From Siphlonurus alternatus (taxonomy: Eukaryota; Arthropoda; Insecta; Ephemeroptera; Siphlonuridae): a DNA stretch of 64,000 bases. Below the pieces are notes generated by a model. The model made no database searches and was not told the DNA's origin. It worked only from the letters and a program-made list of their open reading frames with translations. The stretch is taken from contig OX463778.1 in assembly GCA_949825025.1 (NCBI GenBank), positions 17,266,196 to 17,330,195 of the forward strand. The letters are read 5' to 3'. Numbering within the stretch: the stretch's first letter is position 1; each line of letters starts with the position of its first letter. The position numbers and the translations under genes were made by a program. This document shows positions 59,404 to 64,000 of the stretch, one piece after another.

Positions 59404-60424
59404 TTTACTAGGAGTGAGACAGGGTTGTGTGATGTCGCCATGGCTGTTTAATGTGTTTATGGATAAGTGTGTAAGATTGGCTGGTATAGGTGAAAATGGA
59501 ATTAGTGTGGGTACGATAATGTTATGGTTGCTGTTGTATGCGGATGATGCATTGGTGTTAGCTGATAGCGAAGATGACTTGCAAAGAAGGTTAAACCATT
59601 TGGAAGTGAGTACTAGTCGTATGGATTTGAAAAGCAATGTGAGCAAGACAAAAGTAATGGTGTTTGGTAGTACAGATAGCAACGAGGCAAAAGGAATTGA
59701 CCTAAAAGGAGAACAGCTGGAACGTGTGAAAGAATTTGTATATTTGGGAAGATTGTTTCGAGAGGACGGAAGTGTAGATGGAGAGATTGATAGGAGAGTA
59801 AGTGCTGGCAGGAGGATTGTAGGTAGTATGGCAGGGTTGTGTCGCACTGAGCTGTTGTCTAATACGGCTAAGCTAGCTGTGTATAACTCTGTCCTAATAC
59901 CAACTTTGATGTATGGATCTGAAGTATGGGTGTGTCAAACAAAGCATAGAAGTAAGTTGAATGCTGTTGGTATGAGTTTTTTAAGGAATATGTGTGGTAA
60001 AACTAGGATGGATAGAGTGAGAAACACATGGGTGATGAATGAGTGTGGAGTGAAAGAAAGCGTAATTGACAAGTATGAACGAAGTACGCACTACGTTGGT
60101 TTGGACATGTTGAGAGAATGGGTGATGAACGAATTGCAAAACAGGTGTTTAAAGGTAGTGTACAAGGCATGAAAGGATTAGGTAGACCTAAAAAGGTGTG
60201 GTTGGATGTAATTGCAGAATGTTTGAAGAACAGAAGTGTTAAAAGTACACAGTGTAATAGAGAGTGCAGAAGGCAAAAGAGTGTTATGAGTCTGAAGCAA
60301 GTGGAGTATGCAAGAATCGAGTGCTTTGGAGGGCAATTTGTAGACGGCCGAGGTAATAATGCTGCTGGCTTACCCCGTAAAGGGATATGGCGTCATGTTA
60401 TGTATGTTATGTATGTATGTACTT
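59404..60424 (+). pseudogene. 5'-truncated LINE reverse transcriptase fragment
   Basis: It opens at the RT motif GVRQGCVMSPWLFNVFMDK, has the catalytic LLYADDALVLAD, then VSKTKVMVFGS, EFVYLGRLFREDGSVDGEID and VLIPTLMYGSEVWV. A frameshift near 60100 moves the C-terminal part to another frame (MGDERIAKQVFKGSVQGMKG, GRPKKVWLDV). It ends in a TATG-rich tail (60390-60422). Endonuclease and the RT start are missing. It resembles RTE/L2-like RTs; I cannot place the clade. It lies just upstream of DCAF17, pointing away from it. Confidence 0.8.
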
Positions 60425-61127
60425 TACTTTTCACAGTAACTGCATATTGCTGCTTAAAGTTAAATTTAAATAGTAGTTTTTGGTTAAAGATCCGTCAGTA
60501 TACTTACATCTGCCCTTTTTCAGATACAGTAAAAACTCATTTTATTACACAGCTTGTTGTTAGATAGAATTCGATTTTGAGTAAATAAAAGAGATCGTCA
60601 GTGGTACTCTATCTGGATCAAGAGCAAAAAATTTAGCATTATTGACAATGTGCACTTAATTGTCAATACTGGGGATGTGTGATAGAGATTAGACATTATA
60701 AATATCAATTAACAAGGGAGCTAGGGGATGAAGGGGGGCTTTAGTACTGTAAATCACACCAGCCCATCACCCCTCTAATGAGATATTAGAATGTGAAAAT
60801 TTTAGTGGCTTAAGGTATAACCTGAGAATTTGTCTGTCGAGGTCAAGAGGTGTGGCTATAGTGGCAACACTGTTTGCATTGGAATGCGAATAATTTTTTA
60901 GGAGGGGGTGGTGACATCAGTCCTTGAGAACGTTGTCACATTTCTCATCACATATAGGAAACGATCATCGCCGCGGTTCAAAATATATGAAAACAATTCA
61001 GAAAAATAGTCTAAAAAATTAGGTTTTAGTAAAAAAAAAAAAAGTAAAAGAATCTGTTGTGTAGTTTTTTTGCAATGCTAATTAACAAATTTAACATTGG
61101 AAGGATACAAAATTCTCATTTAAATAA
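60425..61127. other. Intergenic stretch, no feature seen
   Basis: AT-rich DNA with no recognised exon or repeat. Short A/T homopolymers near 61030-61045. Confidence 0.5.
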
Positions 61128-61627
61128 ATTCTTCTTCTTTTTTTATGCCCACGCATTGGCGTTTAAGCCATTTTACTTCTAGTAAGCCAATAGAGGAGGG
61201 CTTCCTTCTCTTCTTTCTTCATGTTGCCAGGCAACGAGTCAAGTTCCGCAGTTAATGCTGAGCATCTAAATAGATGCCCTCTGTCTTTAGGTTCTTTTTT
61301 ACACAATTTACAAATGTCACTATCTTGGATTTTGAATTTCTTCTGATAGCATCCAAGATAGTCATGGCCAGTATCTAGTCTGAATTTAGCAGTGTCTGTG
61401 AGTCTATTATAAGTGTGAGTTTTGGCTGATTTAAATATGAGATCTCCCCATGCTTTAATACTTGCTTGTTCTTTCCAATCTGAGTCAACTTTCTGTTTCA
61501 CTGCACTATTAATATGAGCTTGAATTGAATGAATGGAGATTCTTGTTGTTGGCTGTGTCATCTTGCTGCCCATCTTGGCCAAGTAGTCTGCTTGCTCATT
61601 GCCATGAATATTACAATGAGCTGGTAT

Positions 61628-63189
61628 ACCAGTAGCACAGCAACGTGGCTACCACGTGGTAGCCACGTTGCACAATGGTTGCCAATTGGTTGCCAGGCAA
61701 CGTGGCTGCCACGTGGCGGATGTCCCATTCGGAGAACCTGAGGCAACGTGGAGGCGGGCAACGGTTTGGCAACCAATTTATTTTATGGTCAAAAAATAAC
61801 TAGAAGCAGTCACCCATCTAACTACTTACCTTAACCTGCGTTGCTGAACTTCGGTAATCACTGTTGATCATATACTTACCATTACACCGCTTCGTCTTTC
61901 TTAATAAATTGAAGATAATTGAGGTATATAAAATCAATAAAAGTTATGGGAAAATGACCAGGGTGCATTTCAATGTAATGTCATACAAATTTCGACCCTA
62001 GGGTAAAATTTGATGGCGGTTTTATTGGTGACCCTTAAATTTGCGACCCTTTGACCCTTAAGGGTCAAAAGACCCCTAAAAATTTTTTTTTCAGAAAAAA
62101 TGCAAAATTGAAATTAGTAATGTCCTTAATTATTTATAGAGCTATAATTCACACATTTTAAGGATCGACCCTTGGGGTCTAGCAAGGGTCATTTTTAAAA
62201 GAATACAAAAATATATTTTATTAAATGTGACAAAAACCATGATGACTACAGGTTCAGCATTAAGTATTTTTGAGGAAGTTATCATAATGACCCCTTAAGG
62301 GTCGACCCCTAAAATATAATAGTAAAATTTAATTATTTTTTAACTTTTTTTTTATTTCAAAAATTAGTATGCTTTGCTGACATTGTTTTTAATTTTTTTT
62401 AATATGAACCTTTCAGGGGTCGACCCTTGATATTTTTCAATTTAACACAAATTTTTAAATAAATTCTGGCAAAAACTACGAGGACTACAGTTTTATGGAG
62501 CACTGTGTGTATTTGATGATGTAACCATTATAATGACCCTTTAGGGGTCGACCCCTAATTTCTGAGAGTTAATAGAAATTTCGATTTTTTAATATTTTTT
62601 TCATATTATTAATTTTAACATGCGTTTCTGACTTAAATTTTATTGTGACCCTTTCAGGGGTCGACCCTTTTTTTTCGAAAGAAATGTTTTAATATGGGCT
62701 TTCAATTAAATCTTCTCATTAATTACCTCAAATATTAGGTTAAAATCAATAAAATATTAATTTCATAAATTCAAATGCAATATATATTATGTAGCATGAT
62801 GGGTACTTAATTCTCCATATTATGCCACAATGGTGGCTAAGGAGACGTTTTTGGGCGATTCGTTGCCAATTTGTTGCAGCGTGCAACAATAATGCAACGG
62901 TTTCATGAAATGGTTGCAACAACGTTGCGTATGTAACCACCACGCAACGTTGTCATAAAATATCCTTGTTCTTAATAAATTGTAAAAAATTGTAGTGAAA
63001 AATACCATTTAGGTATTCAAATTACATTTCAAGAGCAATTTTGGAAAAAAATATTGGTTGCCAAATCGTTGCCAATTGGTGGAGCGTCTCTAAAGCAACG
63101 GTTGGCAACTAATTTGCAACCATGTCTCCACCAATGTGCTACTGGGGATTAAAATTAATTTTCCTTTTTAAAAAGGAAAATTAATTTTA
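61628..63189. mobile_element. 1562-bp insertion in the second LINE copy
   Basis: The LINE phrase CTGGTATCCACTG is broken after TAT, and TAT is repeated at 63190-63192. Near the ends are inverted CCAGTAGCACA (61629-61639) and TGTGCTACTGG (63135-63145). Behind them are many CAACGTGGC/GTTGCCA words. The right edge after 63145 is a separate 40-bp perfect palindrome (ATTAATTTTCCTTTTT and complement). The centre holds the GGGTCGACCC array. No ORF. Confidence 0.7.
62035..62672. repeat. Array of about 120-bp units with a GGGTCGACCC palindrome
   Basis: The core occurs as GGATCGACCCTTGG (62162), AAGGGTCGACCCCTAA (62296), AGGGGTCGACCCTTGA (62416), AGGGGTCGACCCCTAA (62534) and AGGGGTCGACCCTTTT (62656), at spacings of about 118-134. 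A looser cluster of GACCCTTAAGGGTC lies at 62035-62085. The spacers are AT-rich and diverged. Confidence 0.75.
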
Positions 63190-64000
63190 TATCCACTGTA
63201 AGACTATTTCTATGTTATTGTCTTGGTGTTCTTGTATAAGTTTTTTACATTCATTTACTCTATGGTCTTGAGAATTTGAGGAGGCTATTGCTTGTATTGC
63301 TGCTGTTGAATCTGAGAGTATGACTATTTTACCGTATTTGTTTTGATTATTGGTTTTCAGTAGGGCTATTTTTATTGCTTGGACTTCTCCGTCAAAGTTG
63401 CTGCCATACTTGCTTGTTGGGGCAGACTCTTGAAATAACTTGCAATACACACCGGCCCCTGCGTTGCCTACTCGGGGGGTTGCAGACCCATCTGTGTAAA
63501 TATGAAGCCAGCTTGGAAGAGGATACTTCCGGTGTATTTCTTTATTTGCAAGTTGTCTGAGTTCTTCTTCTAGGAGAGTTTTTTTACTATTTATGCCTTC
63601 TATTGTAATGCAATGATGGACGTTCACCGTCGTCACACTAAGATAATTTTCCGCTATCATTTCTCTTTTTCTTTGTAAAATTTCCGGATTGAGGTATTCT
63701 TTTTTCAGTTTGCTAGTTTTTTCTGTAAAGGTTTCCTGTGTTTTCATTGAGCTTAATTGATATTGGTTCCAGTCCTGATCTTCTAATCTTATTAATTTCT
63801 CATGTAATTTCATAGCTGCTTTATCTCTTCTGGCTTGTAGTGGTTCTATGTTAGCATTAATCTCCATAGATGTAATAGGAGTTGATCTCACTGCCCCATT
63901 AATTATTCTGAGGGCCTGGTTTTGCACTTTATCTACTACTGCTGTTGTTGATTTTGTTGCAGTGATAAAAGGTTCAGTACCGTATTCTAGCACAGGTCTA

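Larger units (their letters stand above)
61128..64000 (-). mobile_element. Second copy of the RNase-H LINE, interrupted and cut by the window edge
   Basis: It is a sister of 28173-32020. The 3' part is 61128-61627, with a short TTC-rich end (on plus) and the ORF end ..LTRSKMA. The rest is 63190-64000, carrying RNase H ([36 protein letters not shown]) and the thumb region. The frame stops at VLQWI and resumes at PAHC across the 1562-bp insert. With the insert removed the reading frame appears intact in the visible part. Protein identity to the first copy is high by eye. Confidence 0.88.

Noticed and set aside
59374..59847. 157-codon minus-strand ORF
   Set aside because: Antisense shadow of the LINE RT fragment at 59404-60424.

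Overview
This window is animal nuclear DNA: AT-rich, intron-rich, with GT-AG splicing and a very heavy load of transposable elements. No coding feature is bacterial. The host genes have clear vertebrate counterparts, but I cannot name the organism. The mix of RNase-H LINEs, tRNA-derived SINEs and palindromic MITEs suggests an invertebrate metazoan.

Six host genes were reconstructed by joining exons at splice sites, and reading phase agrees at every junction. They are the 3' end of MAK16 (+, 1-1395), RPL30 (-, 9251-11975), a candidate 50-residue membrane microprotein gene inside RPL30 intron 2 (-, 11283-11435), a YTHDF m6A reader (+, 12598-32503, six coding exons, 561 aa), a very-long-chain 3-hydroxyacyl-CoA dehydratase HACD (+, 46325-51321, five exons, 229 aa) and DCAF17 (-, 54066-59323, eight exons, 473 aa). 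RPL30 and YTHDF are divergent, about 620 bp apart, and share a promoter with a perfect NRF1-type site. MAK16 and RPL30 serve ribosome biogenesis and translation, YTHDF reads m6A mRNA, HACD elongates fatty acids in the ER, and DCAF17 is a CUL4-DDB1 substrate receptor. I see no operon or shared pathway; they are ordinary neighbours.

Nearly everything else is mobile DNA, often nested two or three deep. 2545-9037 holds a TTA-flanked element inside a TTAA palindrome, followed by a 2.4 kb hAT-like element with an 8-bp target duplication. YTHDF introns 1 and 2 hold a pogo-like element, a CAGGGTG-ended element, and two mariner-like sister copies, one of which shows the empty site of a 1.4 kb hairpin insertion in the other. 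YTHDF intron 5 holds a complete LINE with an intact 1236-codon ORF and a 12-bp target duplication. 34540-35700 is a 40-bp minisatellite split by a palindrome. 36203-37922 is a 1.7 kb near-perfect inverted repeat. 37990-44560 is a decayed LINE split by a 3951-bp element (E1, 6-bp duplication). E1 contains GGTCA/AGTCA arrays, an antisense captured promoter-exon fragment, and a second element (E2) with its own promoter-like and exon-like module. 59404-64000 holds an RT fragment and a second LINE copy interrupted by an element carrying a GGGTCGACCC array.

The most novel threads are the promoter-exon cargo of E1 and E2, the repeated CRE palindrome TGACGTCA across unrelated elements, the TTAA-flanked palindrome families, and the intron-nested microprotein.
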